Under the pieces are notes generated by a model. The model worked only from the letters and a program-made list of their open reading frames with translations. It was not told the DNA's origin and did not search any database. From NCBI RefSeq assembly GCF_905147045.1, contig NC_065897.1, positions 6,153,001 to 6,217,000 on the forward strand: a DNA stretch of 64,000 bases, in the 5' to 3' direction. A program made the translations under genes and the position numbers. Shown in pieces: positions 33,790-47,219 of this stretch; the stretch's first letter is position 1; every line of letters begins with the position of its first letter. The DNA comes from Nymphalis io (taxonomy: Eukaryota; Arthropoda; Insecta; Lepidoptera; Nymphalidae).

Positions 33790-34780
33790 TTATATATTAT
33801 TATATTATAATATTTAAAATCATGTAATTTGTTTGTGAAATTATTATGTATTTAACTTTGGCTACAAAAAAACAAAGCTTAATAAAGATTAATAGTATAT
33901 CTATTATGTACATTATTAATAGCCTTTTTTAAATATAAGGTTTAAATTTACATTTACAAATAATAGATATATTGGTTTAAAGTCAAATGAAGTATAATGA
34001 TAAGATTCAATGATACATACGTATTTCGCCCGTATTATTATTTTATTCTTAAAGAATAGGATAAAAAAGAATGAAATAGTGCTATACTTTAAGAACTCAC
34101 TCGTGAAATGTTTAAAACAAAATTTCTAATATCCAATTAAAAACCAATAACAACTTCAACATATAGCATTTTGAATTTATCATAGCAATAACATTGAAGA
34201 TGTGTTCTAATTTCAGGCAGAAATTACAATAATAGATTCAGGCTGCTGTAGACCATATAAAAGTTTATTATGGTTACCTGTGGAACCGCCGACATAGAGT
34301 TGGAGCTTAGATCTCCAGATATGTTGTAAGATAAAGATATTATATAAACCCTAGTTAAATAAAATTTTCAATATAAGGAAACTTTAACAGAAAACAACAA
34401 AAAGTTAACAATGTATGACTTTAAATAAATAATAATGCTTAGATTCATCCAAGTTCATAATAAAGCTTTGACTTATATTCTAATTAAACAATAAAATAAA
34501 TCTAGTATTCACCCTTATAACCGTCTTATAACATAATAATTGTTATATGAAAACAATTTACGTAAAGAAATTTACTTATAAATAGCTTCTTGCTATTAGC
34601 CTAAAAATAATTAAGGTAGATTATTACATAAATAGTTTATCTTAAGGTACTTATATAAAAATTGTTTAAGCGTTAAAATAATAATAAATAAAAATATTAA
34701 AAAAATTTTGATTAAATAAATCCTTCATATAAAAAATCCTTACGAAAAATTTTGTACTAGCAGGAAATGTCTCACACAGA
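33790..34780. other. AT-rich spacer; one possible orphan exon at 34217-34297
   Basis: Mostly featureless. A + strand open stretch follows TTTCAG at 34216 and reads AEITIIDSGCCRPYKSLLWL then PVEPPT and a stop at 34297. No partner exon was found. Confidence 0.35.
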
Positions 34781-34786
34781 AAACAG

Positions 34787-37016
34787 CTACTTTTTTCCAT
34801 ACGCTATAATCAGGTTGTAGTTCGTTCTGACGCTGATCGGTCCATCTGAGTTGTTGTTCACGTGGTCAATAAGTTGCATGTCGCGAACTATTTTAACGTA
34901 GTCATCGAGAAAATCTTCCTGCATTTCTTTTGGTATTTTAAAAGGATTAACTGCTGTTACAGCTCCTAGAAGTAACAAAATAAATTAATAATCCGTAAAT
35001 GCGTAGGAAATGCTGGGCTATGGTCTTCTCTTTCAAGGGGAAGGTTTACTTCACCTAGATATCTACAGGCTTCCTCACGATGTTTTCTGTTATTGCTGAG
35101 CATGAGATGAATTATATAATTTACGTTTGTAAATTAAGCACAAGAAAACTCAACGGCGTTTGCTTTGGTTTAAAACCGCGAATTCTTTTAAAATTGATCT
35201 ATCCGCTGAGCTATCTCGGCTGGCCCAGGCCTTACAATACAAATACATCGACTTTATATATAATACATAAAAGCGTTTCTTTCTAATTAAAATATTGAGT
35301 TTCTAATAGAAGTTATGTTATTTTATTTAATGAAATTAAATTTGTATAATAACTTATTGTGTCCGTCGTAAAACTGAAGCTTTTTAGTATGTACAGTTTA
35401 TAACGTTTGTAAAAATTCATCATAACCTTACTTTTAACAGCTTCAAGGCTGGTGTAGATAAATGATTTTTCGGTGCATTTGACTTCCACCGCTGAGAATC
35501 CGATAGAGATCATCATTCTTTTAATTTCTTTTTCAGGATCCTGTGGAAAATATAAATGAAATCTATTGTATGCTGATTTGGCTACGAAACGAAGATTTGG
35601 CGATTTTGATATTATTTATAAAGTAAGACTGTTCTTTATTTCTGTAATTTACGTAGTTTTAGATAAATTTCCATATAATGTAGATGTAATGAACTTTAGA
35701 GAAAACAGAAGAAAAGTAAAGGTCAAATATTTTTCGAATTAGTTTTTTTGTTTCATTTAAGAAGTACTAATATATTTGAATTATATTTTTTTGCCTGTGA
35801 TATTGAAGTTTTTTTTAAATAATATGATTTACCTGACAGTCATGATATGGCGACACGAAGCGATCGACATCTTTCAGCCAAAAGCTCCATCTTGCGGTGC
35901 GAGCCAGGATGCGGTACACGTCAAATACCGGCATATGGCCCAGGAATAATAAGAGACAATCGCCTCCCTTCGCCAGCATACCATGTATATTTGAAAATGC
36001 TGTTCTGAAATTGTTAATTTATCAATTTAAAATAATTAATTATTCGAATCGCCAACACTAAAAGCATCCCTAGAAATATTATATATTTTATTCTTGTAAC
36101 ATATATTACTTTTCGATTCATAGTTGTATAATATATGTATTATAATTATATATGTTTATATAACTATTTTTATATTCTATTTTTAAATTTGCATATCATA
36201 TATATCATAGGCGTTAAAATCAATGGCGTGCAAGTGGTGTATATAACAGAGAAATATAAAATGACTTGCGTATAAACGTTTAATACTTTTTTTTAATTCA
36301 GCTAGATTAAGTTTACTGATCAAGGACTAAAACGTAAAAAAGTAAAAAAATCATCTAAACAATTTCAAAGTTGTCATTTTTTATCGTTTTCATTCACAAC
36401 ATTTGAAGGACATTAAACACGTGTGTTTATGCTAAACGTTTATTCAATATTGTGTAAGAAATTAAAAAAATAGAGATTTTTATATACGATAAGACATTAA
36501 GTCTATTATATGCGATTCATTTCACAAATTAATAAAATGTAATTACCTATTTAAATGTACAATGTATAATTTAGAAGAAATTAATAAAAAATAAAAGTAA
36601 CTAATTACGAACTTGTATCAAATATTGTTAATATAACTTTCTGAATCCACTTACTCTTGATGTTTTATCCAGTGCAAGGTGTAAAACGAAAATGCGTGAT
36701 CAAAATTTCCTCGAAGCTCGTTCGGCAAGTCGCCCTCAATATCCAGCACTATGAAGCTGGTGTGGTCACTCGCGTGGTGCTCATTAGCGAATCGAACCAT
36801 TTTTTCGCTAATGTCACAACCTACCAGCCTCTTACAATTATTGGGTATGAATTTTGAAAGTACACTCGTCGTTACACTTCCGTCTCCGCAACCTATATCT
36901 ATAACTGTATCTCCGTCGTTTTTCCATTTAATTTTTTTCGCATATTCTTCTAAGCATTGTAGCGCATCCCTTTTTTGTAAAGTGTTGCTTTTCTGATATA
37001 GTTCGGCATTATTCAT
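34787..37016 (-). CDS. JHAMT: Juvenile hormone acid O-methyltransferase, complete, four exons
   Basis: JHAMT methylates juvenile hormone acid (or farnesoic acid) with S-adenosylmethionine, the final or near-final step of juvenile hormone synthesis in the corpora allata. Exons, N to C: 36655-37016, 35833-36004, 35432-35540 and 34787-34965. Phases match and give 273 residues; silkworm JHAMT has 278. The start MNNAELYQKSNTLQKRDALQ and the SAM-binding motif VIDIGCGDGSVT are family hallmarks. They are followed by GCDISEKMV, FSFYTLHWIKHQE, GGDCLLLFLGHMPVFDVYR, VDRFVSPYHDCQDPEKEI and AVNPFKIPKEMQEDFLDDYV. The gene ends NLIIAYGKK. Nothing is truncated and no key motif is missing. Lepidoptera often carry tandem JHAMT copies; I see only one here. 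Confidence 0.95.
34992..35225 (-). repeat. SINE-1-related copy in JHAMT intron 3
   Basis: The antisense tail 'taatccgtaaatgcgtaggaaatgctgggctatggtcttct' is followed by 'cctcacgatgttttctg' and 'aattaagcaca', the antisense of the SINE-1 body. The end 'ctgagctatctcggctggcc' is the antisense of a tRNA-like head (GGCCAGCCGAGATAGCTCAG). Confidence 0.8.
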
Positions 37017-37029
37017 TTTTATATTTTTG

Positions 37030-37126
37030 GTGGGTTATATTTTTATTCGGGTGCGCGTGCGTTAAGTCGCTGCGTTCGGCTCGGTTTCGGCGGGCAGTCT
37101 CGTCAGGAGCGTGGTTGTTCGTAAGT
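37030..37126 (-). promoter_or_regulatory. CpG-rich JHAMT leader / promoter block
   Basis: The 100 bases just upstream of the JHAMT ATG are sharply richer in CpG ('gtgcgcgtgcgttaagtcgctgcgttcggctcggtttcggcgggcag') than their surroundings. They most likely hold the JHAMT 5' UTR and start site. No TATA box was seen. Confidence 0.4.
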
Positions 37127-37129
37127 ATT

Positions 37130-40100
37130 TATATGTTCCACCGATGCACGACATCGTCGACTGTGGCAAAGATGGTCGAGGAAAGCAGGGTTTAGTCTGG
37201 TTGAGGACTTTTTCCAATCTGAAAATAAACTATCTATGTACTAATGTCCATACAACACATGTCTTTTTGTACAAATATCTGAATATTCAATATTTTCTTA
37301 AGTTTTATTTCTTGTTTCTCCGCTAAGAAAAAGTTTCACGCTCTTAATTAAAAAAATTGGAAATACTGTCTGTCTCATAAAATATTTAAGTAGAAAAAAT
37401 TGATAATTAGATTAACAACAAGGTATAATATATTCTTAGAAATTTATTTCTTAAAATACTTCTTTGTTTTTTTTTAATAATAGTTATAGAATTCTCACAA
37501 ATTGATTGACTTTAGCAGGACAAATATCTTTTTGTAATAATTATTTCAATTAATTTTAGAACCAGTTTTTTACCTTTGTTACATGTAAAATGACAAAAAA
37601 ATCTAAAATTGATTACAGTTTACTCATAATCTGACCGAGTTGTATACATTCGGAATAAAAGAATAAGACAATGGAGTAATTATAAAACTTATTAAAAATT
37701 TAAATTTTTCATAAGCATTCTAGCTTTATTTTTAATTATATTAAATTGTATCGATGATAGAGATTTCTTTTATAAAAATAGAACACAATTGAAATGTTAT
37801 AAAAACTTCACTTATTTATTGTTTATATAAAGGCAAAATAGATAAAAAGAATCGAAAAATACTGTAATCAATTTGTAAAGATACACGTTATCATTTTACA
37901 AGTCGGTCGTGTAAGTTTTACGTGAAGTAACCATCGGTTCGGAATGTGGATTTTAGCGAAAAAAAACCGGCAGCAAATTGTAGTACTTTTAAATACTTTT
38001 ACAGTTTCACTTACAGGAAAATTAACGTTCAATTATTTTACGCTTTTTCCTTTGAATACTTATACAAAGGTTTATCTAAACAAGGGACGAACATGCTTTA
38101 TATATTAATAGCTTAAGATGAAACTTGTAACGAAAATGATTGATGAAAATATTTACAAAACATAAAAAAAAATATGTTTATGTAATTTGCTTAACGACAG
38201 CATAATACTATATAATAACATAATAATCGTAGAATGTGTTTTTTTTTAAATTGTAACAGTTTTACTTTTTCATGATTCATGATTTCATGATTTTTTAGGA
38301 CGGTTCTTTTAAAGAATACCAAAAAAAAAATCGTAAAAGTTATTTCCCACTTTTTTCTTGGTTGGACTGATGATTAAAGACATTTTTGTTACTTATTTAA
38401 CTGCTTATAGTTTACAAATGTCGCATTTTCAGCACTTGTTTACCTACTTTATAAAACACTAGGTTCCGCTCACGGCCCACGTGTGAGGGGTGAGGACAGG
38501 TAGTCTCAGTGGTATACTAGGTCTGAGGACTAGGTAGGTTTTGCGTGAAACAGTAACAAAAATCCATTCATCCTCACAAACTTTCGTGTTCATCATATTG
38601 GTAGAATGATGACCTGACGTCTCATATTTTTTCTTAAATCTGATTAGTATACTCATTACTTTTCTTACACAGATATTCCTATGAACGTATTTGGAACCGA
38701 CGTTTACCTTCTAATTATGTTTATTTTTTTAAAAACATATATCCGAAGTCATTTTATATTAAAACGAATGTGATTTAAGGTTACCTAAATTAGTATTGTT
38801 CGTCAAACATTATTAAAGCTACATATGCTTTAATATAATAGTTCAGAAAAGCTCGTAGTCGGTTAAGTAATATTTAAATATTTTCTCGATTCAGGTTTGT
38901 TAATTGAAATGTCTTAAGTAGCAACTTTTTAAAATTTATTATCAATCATTCGTAATGAATCAAAGCAAAACATTTTTAATAAAACATTTTAGTTTATCGA
39001 TGACATCAAGATAGTATAGTTATAGAGTTAATACAACAATAGATTTTTGAAATTTAAATAAAAATAATCTTTAAAATAGATAAGCGCTAAGTACATATAC
39101 AATTTTCCATTCATAACTCCTATGGTTGCAATGAAAGAATAATTTTAAATACCCTATCACAAGTATATCTTCGCATTTTCCTCTAAGCATATACACAGTG
39201 TAACTAGCGTAATTCATACTTAGCCTAAAATAGACACAGTTATCTCCATCTGATCGACAACCTCTTCGACTGAATATTCTTTTGTACAGTCGTATAAATC
39301 AATGGCCTTGATCTTAGCTATTTTTATTTACCTCCTTTAAGCTATGTTTCGGTGACATCACGAAGAAGTACTTAGATCTTATGTACCGAGTAAGTAAAAT
39401 AATGTAATTACGAGCGGAAATATTTCTTCTTTGTGGTCGTTTTTTATAGTTGTTAAGCGTTTTTAGAATTTACTGTCATATATTTTTAAATGCTAAAAGA
39501 TTTTTGAGGTATTATATGATTAATACGTCGTATACTGTTATATTTGTTTAAGGTACCGAATTTTATAAGCGTTGATGTGATGAGCGAGGCAATTAACTAA
39601 ATTTTATTATTTTGTTTATCGTCTAAAGTACTTAAGGTTTAATGAGGGACTATAAAATTTGGTTGTAGTTCTTTATCATGTAGGTTTTTTATAATTTTGA
39701 TTTGTGGTTGCCATTTAAGTTATAATATCTCTTTCATTTATGATTAGCAATCATTATTGAATTGTTAGGGATTGTTTTAATTACTGTAACGAGTTGACTG
39801 ACATCACGAACGAAATTATGCAATTTACTGGAACATGGCAAAAGTAATTGAAATAGTTATATAATAAAGATATATCTGATAAATGGTAATATGTAGTTAT
39901 TTGAAAGCTTGTCTTGTCGACTTATTCATTTTTTAAATTATTTGTAACCCTCGTAATATGAAATACAACATAAAAAATAAATAAAAAGCATACCTATATA
40001 CGTTCTGCCACGAATAAAATCAATTGCTTTAGTCTATTGCAGTACATATTTTTTAAACTGATGAACAACAATAAATTCGCAAATGCACCTCTATATCATG

Positions 40101-41705
40101 ACCTTAGCTAAACTGATTCGCATGTACCCACCGCGCGTTTGCATTCCATTGCGTATGCATTACGTTTTTTAAATATTGCTTCGTAAATTATTTACCTTAC
40201 AACATTGGGATTAGACGTTATTTTCGTTTGTTGCTCTAAGTAAGGATGGTTTGTATGTGGTTACTTTGGGTTATATCATTTGAAATTAATATCAATTGCA
40301 TGCATTACAAGGTGGATTTTCCATTAGGATGGTAGCATTTTTGGTTTGTTACGTCACGATCTTCAGACGGACTAAGTGTAAAAGTTTCGCAAACGAAAAA
40401 TAAAGGTATGTGTGGACTGGTTAAGACTTAAAATGCTTTAAATTGATTTGATGACATTATCATGCTGCTCACAAGTGTTGTGTAGGACCAAGCGCATTCG
40501 ATCTTCTTTGACCGTCCACGAAAAAGTGCATTGCCCTGGGTCTGCGTTATTCACCTTTTTTATTACCTTTATTGAAGTCGTATCTACTCAGCTGGGTTAG
40601 GAGTCTTGACCTAGCCTAATGTGATTTGTATTGATCATGTGCTTGTCTTCAATTAAAAAACATATAAAGCGCCTCTTTATTTATATAGACGTTACTGTTA
40701 TTTAATGTTTTATTATTGGAATTTAATTATAATTAAATATTATTATACAAAAAGTGATAAATATTGTATATTGAGTTTTCAAGACTTTTTTAAATATATT
40801 TTTTTATATTATTAATTCGTTATTTGTGCTTATAATTTTGTTACATACAATTCAAGTTTTATTATTCTACACACCTTGACCATTCAAAAACGATTTTTAT
40901 TTCAGTATATGATTCACCCGCATATAAATGTATACGTAATGCGTACAAGTATACCGTAGCCGTATGTATGTATGTAAGTAATGTTTTTAAATGAAGTATT
41001 GCACCTGTGTGTAACCAACGCATTTTGGTAATGTGCAGGCTGTAATCTAAACTTGAAATTCAAGGACGAACTTAAAAACCGGCGAAAAAAATTCAAGACA
41101 GTGCATCCATACGCTATAATGCAAGTGCACTGTACATTTAAGGTGAGCCGCGCTAAGCAGTCTTGATACATGGTAGAGATCAGTATCGTTTCATAAATAT
41201 AATTAGAATAACTTCTAGTGCTTATTGGATAGTGAGTGTGGCTTACTCTGAAATAACAGTTGAATCTAACCATTAGCAGATATCGTGTCTGAAATATCTT
41301 TTTTAATTTTTTTTTATCTTGCAACACAAAACAATAATTTACAATGATCATTCTGTCAAAATGGTAAGTAGTTTGTTGACAGGATTCAGTGAATGCTAAG
41401 TTGATGACAAGTAATGAATCATGATAGTTATTTGACTAGTGTGTGAAAGAGGCGTGGTGAAGGCAGTAACATGTACTAGAGCTAGTTGGCGTTAGCAGAA
41501 GTTAATTTGGTAGTATGGCTGTGGTTATATGACTTTATATAATATAGATATTCCAATAATATAATTTTATTGTGTCTTTGAAATTATAATTTACTATTGA
41601 TTTTGGATTTGATTTAAATGCGATATATTTTAACATCAAAATATCGAGAAGTAATCGATATGAAATATCTAAACTCATTTTTTTATTGTATTAGTCTGCC
41701 TAAGA
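37130..41705. other. AT-rich intergenic DNA with one repeat fragment at 38480-38645
   Basis: No gene was seen. 38540-38645 (minus sense) contains 'gaaagtttgtgaggatgaatgga', 'ttgttactgtttcacgcaaaac', a phrase I know from dispersed repeats in Lepidoptera, so the small open frame over it is not a gene. Confidence 0.5.
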
Positions 41706-41711
41706 CATTTT

Positions 41712-42003
41712 TTTTATATAGATTAGGAAGGCGGACGAGCATATGGGCCACCTGATGGTAAGTGGTCACCAACGCCCATAGACATTGGCATTGTAAGAAA
41801 TGTTAACCATCGCTTGCATCACCAATGCGCCACCAACCTTGGGAACTAAGATGTTATGTCCCTTGTGCCTGTTAATACACTGGCTCACTCAACTTTCAAA
41901 CCGGAACACAACAATACCAAGTACTGCTGTTTTGCGGTAGAATATCTGATGAGAGGGTGGTATCTACCCAGACGAGCTTGCACAAAGCTCTACCACCAGT
42001 AAA
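41712..42003 (-). repeat. SINE-3 copy, near full length and well preserved
   Basis: Runs from 'tttttatatagattaggaaggcggacgagcatatgggccacctgatgg' to 'cttgcacaaagctctaccaccagtaa'. It is among the least diverged copies in the window. Confidence 0.92.
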
Positions 42004-42027
42004 AACGAACTGGCAAGCGAACCTCCT

Positions 42028-42325
42028 GATTTACAGTTCACACGATCCATACCGACCACGGTAATTTGGCACCACCACTATTAGACATTAACATTGTAAG
42101 AAATATAAACCATCCCTTACATCTCCAATGCAATGGCAACCTTGAGGACTAAGATATTATGATGTCCCTGCAGTTACTCCAGCTAACTTACCCTTCAAAC
42201 CGGAACACAAAAATATTAGGTATTGCGGCGTGGCGGTAGAACATCTGTTCACATGATGAAAGTTTGTCACCTACCCAGACAGGCATATTATGCCCATTAT
42301 GCGATAAAGTCGTACGACCACCATC
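42028..42325 (-). repeat. SINE-3 copy, old, next to the preceding one
   Basis: Shares in order 'attagacattaacattgtaagaaatataaaccatcccttacat', 'cccttcaaaccggaacacaaaaat', 'ggcggtagaacatctg' and 'ctacccagacaggc'. It is much more diverged than its neighbour. Confidence 0.75.
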
Positions 42326-43426
42326 ATAGAGTTTTATTATATCTTCAAGATGATTATTTAATTAATCTTAATTTTAGGCTTTTATTGCTACATTTTTTGT
42401 AAAATTAACAATTTTACATTTATGGTTCATTTCTAATTCTGATTGGTTCCATTTTAATATGTCCAAATTAAAAAACCTCAAATATTTCTTAATCAAAATT
42501 GTGAACTATGCATAAGCATTATTACTAATGTCAAAAGTCCATTCAAATTTTTCTATCTATATAATAAAAATATTAATTCAAGTATCAAAATTCGTGAGCG
42601 GTTCTGTACTGCAGTCGTTCGCAATGTCACCCCGCCTGAGTTCAATGCTCAAGATCGGGAGAAAGGGCTCGTATTTAGGGAATTTTATTTTACCGTATAT
42701 GTTTTTAAATTTTGGCATGTTAAACTAAAGTAAATTATAACATTTAAAATACGAGTAAATCGTTTAAGATTATAAATTATTTATTCATATAAAATTGCTT
42801 CCCAGCATAATCGGTTTCTTTCAATAATTATGTAAAAAAACACACTACACACACACACATACACTGTAAGAATTATTTTTATTATACTTGTTAACTCTGA
42901 ATCCATAAATATATTTTCATTCTACTTTATATTTAGATTTGGACTTCCTTTGTTATATCGTTCTATTTGTCGTAATTACACAAATTGCTTAATATCTCCA
43001 GTAGTTTTATATGCGCACAGACTCGAGCTTACGATTTAATTTATATGTTTATGGCAAAGTATTGTAAATCACGAAATAAAAATGAATATTTCCAGTGAAT
43101 CTATCACATCTTCAATTAAAATAATCATTAAAACGTATTTCCATTGATCTACCTATAATATTTATTTTTAATTGTTTTTTAAGCAGAATTTCTTTGCCAA
43201 AGTAGGTTTCTTGAACGTAATAAACGTTATCTTCGTAATCATTACACATATCGTTCTCTTAACAATAAATGTAATTGCTTTGCGTGACGCTGACTGGCTG
43301 GCTTTGTCGATTTCAGGTGTTTCATTTATTTTAGAGATCACTAATAATACTACTATATCTCCACTTTATGTCTATATCTATGTCGTATAACATATTAAAC
43401 TAATCGTTTGAAAATTCATTTCAGTA

Positions 43427-43715
43427 TTTTTTTTATAGAATAATAAAGCGGACGAGCATATGAGCCACCTGATGGTAAGTGGCCACCAACGCCCGTAGAC
43501 ATTGTCATGGTGAGAAATGTTAACCATCGCTTACATCACCAATGCGCCACCAAACTTGGGAACTAAGATGTTATGTCCCTTGTGCCTGTAATTACACTTG
43601 CTCACTCACCCTTCAAACCGAAATACAACAATACCAAGTACTACTGTTTTGCAGTAGAATATCTGATGAGTGGGTGGTACCTACCCAGACGAGCTTGCAC
43701 AAAACTCTACCAGTA
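43427..43715 (-). repeat. SINE-3 copy, near full length
   Basis: Runs from 'tttttttatagaataataaagcggacgagcatatgagccacctgatgg' to 'gacgagcttgcacaaaactctaccag'. Confidence 0.9.
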
Positions 43716-43764
43716 GTTAAAAGCTTATTAGTTAAAAAGTCGAAATGTTAAACGTTCTAATGGT

Positions 43765-44005
43765 TGGAGGAGACTTTGTGTTCGTCTGGGTATCATGCAC
43801 TCATCAGGTCTAATATTACTAAACAGTAATACTTTGCATTGTTATAAAGGGCGAGTTAGTGTAATTACACGCCAAAGGTTAACCTTATAGCTGTTTCCTA
43901 TCGTTGGAGACTCTTTGACTATGAAATTTTTGGTCAATTTCTTCAAGTGCCAATCTCTGTGTGTTGGTAACCACTTACATGAGGTGGTCTATTTGTCCGT
44001 CACTT
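43765..44005 (+). repeat. SINE-3 copy, old, inverted to its neighbour
   Basis: Sense on +: 'gactttgtgttcgtctgggtatcatgcactcatcagg', 'gttataaagggcgagttagtgtaattacac', and 'ggtaaccacttacatgaggtggtctatttgtccgtc'. Confidence 0.7.
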
Positions 44006-44009
44006 ATGA

Positions 44010-46060
44010 TAAATAAAAATAAAACATGTTTGGAAATATTTCTAACATTCCTTACAGCTTATATCTTAATAGTCGACCTTCGAGTAAATGACCTTAGGCT
44101 TTGATGATGAAATCAGTGAGTGAAAGTTAAAAAAAGTCACGGATTGGACTGAGATGTATGGGAAGGTAGTATATTTGTATCATTGTGATATACATGCAAA
44201 TGGAGAAAGTAGCTGACCTTGGGTTTATAGTGCATTGATAGACATTAATTTCGTTTTAATGCAGGAAAAAGTTTTACGATCGCTGTCCACTTATGAAATT
44301 TTAAGGCTAGAAATGTTTTGTGAAGGTTCTTTAAAATCGGAGACTTTTTTGTTGTGAATCGTTATGTGAATAGTTTGACCTCTAAATTGTTTAACTTAAG
44401 TAAACAATAAAAGTTAACTCTGTGTGTTCCTATTCGACGTAATACTATGCTCCTCAAATTACCAAAGATAAGAATCCTAACTTTACGAATCACCCAATCT
44501 TCATTATTTCAATTTCATTTAGCTAATTGTTAAAGCTAATATTATATCATTTAGAAAAAAAAATGTTTTTGTACTGTGTTTAAAAATGTCTTTAAAACAT
44601 TTAACTCGAATTATTGCAAAAATCGTACTTTCGTCCTCTCCCAACCAGTTAGTGAGTGCATTGCCCTACGGACATTACTATCAAAATTTTAAATTGGTAT
44701 GGTTTCTTTGTCACACTTACGTCATTTCCGTCGGCGTAAAAGAGTCGGGTGCCAAAATAAATTGCTTAAGCGCCGTACGCCGGTTAAAATTGGTCTCTTA
44801 TTGAAGTCCCAATGGTTCAGACATTAAGGCAGGTTATGTTTGAGGTCATAAGAGTTGTCGTAGGCTTAGAAACGTTTAGGATTCTTGTAAATTGATCAAT
44901 CAATTAAAATTAATCATATCAGCGCATATTTCACTATATTTTTTATGAAAAAAATATCTTTAAAGCATTATTTTGATATAGTTCTTAAAATTGTCGAGTG
45001 AATTATACAATTAAAAAAACGAATAGTTAAATAGTTAACTGTAAGAATTATAAAAGTTACTAGGAAATATTTTGGTATTTTATTGGTATGTTATTAGTAG
45101 GAAATATTATAGGTGTAGATTAAATTGAGGTGATACGCAAATGAACCAAATTATGAGCATCTTATTAATTTAATTAATTAAGCTTATATTAATTTTAAAA
45201 TTACTTATATGGTTCGCGCTGTGAGAGCCATCTATATCTTAACTTATACATCAATTTACATTGTGGTATGAAGATTCAGTCACTCCAACAGGAGGCTTAC
45301 TCGGTTTGCTTGTTATGAAGTTTGTCGTTAGAGGGCGTTATTTTAAGAAAAAATTGAAAAGTATCCTCGATCTTTACGCTAATTGTTTTGTTTATCATCT
45401 TAATTAATTCATAATTAATAAATGTTATTATAGAATTCAATGACTATAGTAACTAAAAAAGTACTTTAAACAATAAATAAGTTAAAATTAAAATAGAAAA
45501 GTGTCGGTAATATAATTCCGCTTGGGGTAAGTCTCTTTATAATTAATGGAAAATGTGGTTGACTCTATCAATATTAGGGATTTTTTTTAAGGATTATTCT
45601 TCAATCAACTTTATTTAATCGGCCTGTTTAAAGTTTCATACATTTTTACATGTACATACATTCATCGTACACAGTAGTTATTGTCAAATACGTTTGTGGA
45701 ATAAGACAATCATGTAGTTTTTGAAATTTTCCGCGGGTAAAACGGTAGGAAGGCGAAGTTCATAATTATGCTTCTAAAAATATTAGTCTAAATGATATTA
45801 AATTAATTAAATTTGTATGTGTCGCAATAAATTCTGAACCGACACGCAGTAAAGCTGCGTGGTAGTTCGAATTCTTCACCTAATGAAAGTTGATACCTCA
45901 GGCTGTAACTTTGCCTTATCCATAATATTTTGTGGATAGTTAACGTTATAAGCTTTCGAAAGTTAACAGAGTTTTAGTTAAGTGAAAAGTAAGCATTGTG
46001 AAATGAATTAATAAGGTGATTGTGTTTTTCATGAAGAGGGACGTCATTACTTACAACCGA
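44010..46060. other. AT-rich spacer, nothing recognised
   Basis: Only short open frames and no splice-bounded coding-like blocks. Confidence 0.5.
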
Positions 46061-46062
46061 AA

Positions 46063-46137
46063 TGCCTAGTGAGTAGAACGCGTGAGTCTTAACCGATGAT
46101 TGCGGGTTCAAGCCCAGGCAAGCATCACTTCATGTAT
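46063..46137 (+). repeat. SINE-1 head fragment
   Basis: 'gaaatgcctagtgagtagaacgcgtgagtcttaaccgatgattgcgggttcaagcccaggcaagcatcac' is the tRNA-like head with B box GGGTTCAAGCCC. Confidence 0.75.
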
Positions 46138-46139
46138 AT

Positions 46140-46825
46140 ATGATAAACACAAATTAATACATAATCATAAATATCGGCAGAAAACCTGCGTGTCAATGTC
46201 TGTATATATATAATCGATATATCTAGTGTAGTTGTCTAAAATAAATTTTGAATTATTTATTACATTATGCTATTTTGGTTTTAATTATTTTATTTATTGT
46301 ATTCTATTTTGCATGCCATCAACCTCGTAATGAAAAAAGTTGTATCCACAACGGGATTCTGAAGTAAAAATGGTGCGGTCCAAAATTAAAATTTGTACCG
46401 TCGCTAACTTCAATCCTACATACAAAGTATTATTTACTGACGCTCACAAACGCCTGGCCGGCACACCGAAAGAAAAAATATACAAAAATATACAAAAACC
46501 TTTCCTAAGAATAAGCAGGACGGAGTGCGGATCTTATTTTTCTCGCGGACTTTTCAGTCGCTCTCGGGTGGAAGGAGGTGGGTAAGTGGGGGGATCCCAC
46601 CACCCACTGCAATAATACTGCGTCACTATTTTGCGCCATTACCTACACTCGCTTCCTATTCTATAAGTAGCGTGGTTTGTAGAACGTAAAACTGTTGGAT
46701 GGTATATACTAAAAGGATATTAATTTTTCACTAATAGAAGAACGTGTTATCATTCAAAATTACGTTACGACATGTTAGTTAAATTTTGAATACTTCTGTT
46801 TTTGGTAATAATAATAATAGTCCTC
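46140..46825. other. Spacer with an unassigned open frame at 46340-46585
   Basis: The frame on + reads MVRSKIKICTVANFNPTYKV, then LFTDAHKRLAGTPKEKIYKN, ending in a G-rich stretch with 'gaaggaggtgggtaag'. The composition is more gene-like than the flanks. I do not recognise it and rate a transposon remnant as likely as an exon. Confidence 0.3.
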
Positions 46826-46827
46826 CA

Positions 46828-47215
46828 GAGCGATTTCGACCATGGCGGCAACTCTCAACAGAGATTAGCCAACAGCGCGCGCTAGACATATTATAGTGCA
46901 CAAGTCTGTGCGCAAACACAAGTGCAATCTCTATTCTCTACTCTCGTAATCCAATGAGACCGCAATCCGACACGAAAGAGTTCAGGCGCAGGACCTACGG
47001 CTTAACGTTTTTTCCGAGGCACGGGAATGTACTCACTTTCAACTTCCAGATTCCGGGCGGCTATTAAGAATTTTCGACAGGTAAACTCAATATGTTTTTT
47101 ATTTGCCAATTGGACTTCCGGGTCTGCGGCCTTAGATCTAGCCACTAGACCAACGAGGCAGTCACGTCTGCTATTAATAGAAGTGGATAGGCTTTTTGTC
47201 TTTCAGTAGCGAAGT
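46828..47215 (-). repeat. SINE-2 copy, near full length, inverted
   Basis: The antisense of the family is present in order: 'gagcgatttcgaccatggcggc', 'tgcacaagtctgtgcgcaaacac', 'ctacggcttaacgttttttccgaggca', then 'gccttagatctagccactagaccaacgaggca', the antisense of the tRNA-like head. Confidence 0.85.
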
Positions 47216-47219
47216 AATA

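Noticed and set aside
40914..41351. 145-codon minus-strand frame
   Set aside because: AT-biased composition, no recognisable motif and no splice context; likely chance.
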